The notes beneath the pieces were generated by a model. The model was not told the origin of the DNA, made no database searches, and worked only from the letters and a program-made list of their open reading frames with translations. A program made the position numbers and the translations under genes. Source: an uncultured Gammaproteobacteria bacterium (GTDB lineage Bacteria; Pseudomonadota; Gammaproteobacteria; Pseudomonadales; Litorivicinaceae). From it: a stretch of 7,035 nucleotides of DNA. Location of the stretch: contig CAJXXD010000041.1 of the NCBI GenBank assembly GCA_913062835.1, positions 1 to 7,035 on the forward strand. The letters run 5' to 3'. Below, in pieces: positions 6,747 through 7,035 of this stretch. How positions within the stretch are numbered: the stretch's first letter is position 1; every line of letters starts with the position of its first letter.

Positions 6747-7035
6747 CTACACCCGTCCTGCATGTGAAAGAGGTTAGCCACGGATTCAAGGATCAATCCG
6801 GCCTTCCATTGACTGTTTTAGAGTCGGTGACACTCGATATCAATGGCGGTGATACGGTGGCAATCATCGGACCCTCAGGTGCGGGAAAGAGTACCTTGTT
6901 ATCGCTTCTTGCGGGACTCGACGTTCCATCCTCCGGTGACATTCTGTTCAAGGGGCAACCCTTTAGCCAGTTATCCGAAGATGCACGGGCTCTGGTACGG
7001 CGGGGCCAGATCGGATTTGTGTTTCAGAGTTTTCA
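6740..7035 (+). CDS. ybbA: ABC transporter ATP-binding protein, YbbA/LolD-like (partial, runs off the right edge)
   Basis: The first 98 codons are present with no stop. The product begins MPSTPVLHVKEVSHGF, much like E. coli YbbA, and carries Walker A GPSGAGKST at 44-52, the LLAGLD segment (56-61) typical of the MacB/LolD/YbbA group, and the Q-loop in GFVFQSF (92-98, Gln96), where the form matches YbbA better than LolD. Signature, Walker B and H-loop lie beyond the window. The protein would energise an FtsX/MacB-type permease; in E. coli this is YbbP, encoded just downstream, which would be outside this window. The start is ATG 6740, with AGGA at 6724-6727 twelve bases upstream, and both lie inside tesA on the other strand. 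A GTG at 6764 is in frame but would remove the conserved first beta strand. The transported substrate of YbbAP systems is not settled, so no substrate is assigned. The ABC call is firm; the YbbA name rests on motif form and the tesA neighbour. Confidence 0.9.
   Translation, partial: MPSTPVLHVKEVSHGFKDQSGLPLTVLESVTLDINGGDTVAIIGPSGAGKSTLLSLLAGLDVPSSGDILFKGQPFSQLSEDARALVRRGQIGFVFQSF

Noticed and set aside
6764..6766. GTG as an alternative start of the ABC ATPase, which would remove the overlap with tesA
   Set aside because: It would drop the first eight residues (MPSTPVLH), which align with the YbbA N-terminus, and ATG 6740 has an AGGA upstream.

Overview
The window looks like chromosomal core sequence from a gammaproteobacterium. 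The large single-chain PurL, the divergent mltF/purL pair, RsmJ, and the divergent tesA/ybbA pair are all typical of that class. Base composition and codon use look even across the window, with no sign of transfer. I cannot name the genus. No mobile element, CRISPR array, tRNA or rRNA is visible.

Layout, left to right. Bases 1-134 (minus strand) hold the 5' end of a gene whose product starts with a membrane segment or signal anchor; its position makes mltF (membrane-bound lytic transglycosylase F) likely. Bases 135-186 are a 52-base divergent spacer, the only non-coding DNA in the window. Bases 187-4014 (plus) encode full-length PurL, the large FGAM synthase of purine synthesis. Bases 3998-4804 (plus) encode RsmJ, a 16S rRNA guanine-N2 methyltransferase, and 4801-6159 (plus) encode an HD-domain dGTPase-like protein. 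Bases 6135-6746 (minus) encode a secreted TesA-type SGNH esterase/lysophospholipase. Bases 6740-7035 (plus) hold the first 98 codons of a YbbA-type ABC transporter ATPase, cut by the window end.

How the genes fit together. purL, rsmJ and dgt overlap (17 and 4 bases) and are almost certainly one translationally coupled operon. It joins purine nucleotide synthesis, rRNA modification and dNTP breakdown, and is read from a promoter in or near the 52-base spacer. dgt and tesA run tail to tail with a 25-base overlap. tesA and ybbA run head to head with a 7-base overlap of their coding starts. From base 187 to the end there is therefore no intergenic base at all.

I found no convincing previously undescribed system. 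The points worth a second look concern gene packing: overlapping divergent starts, a convergent coding overlap with no recognisable terminator, and the linkage of a dNTP triphosphohydrolase to purL.
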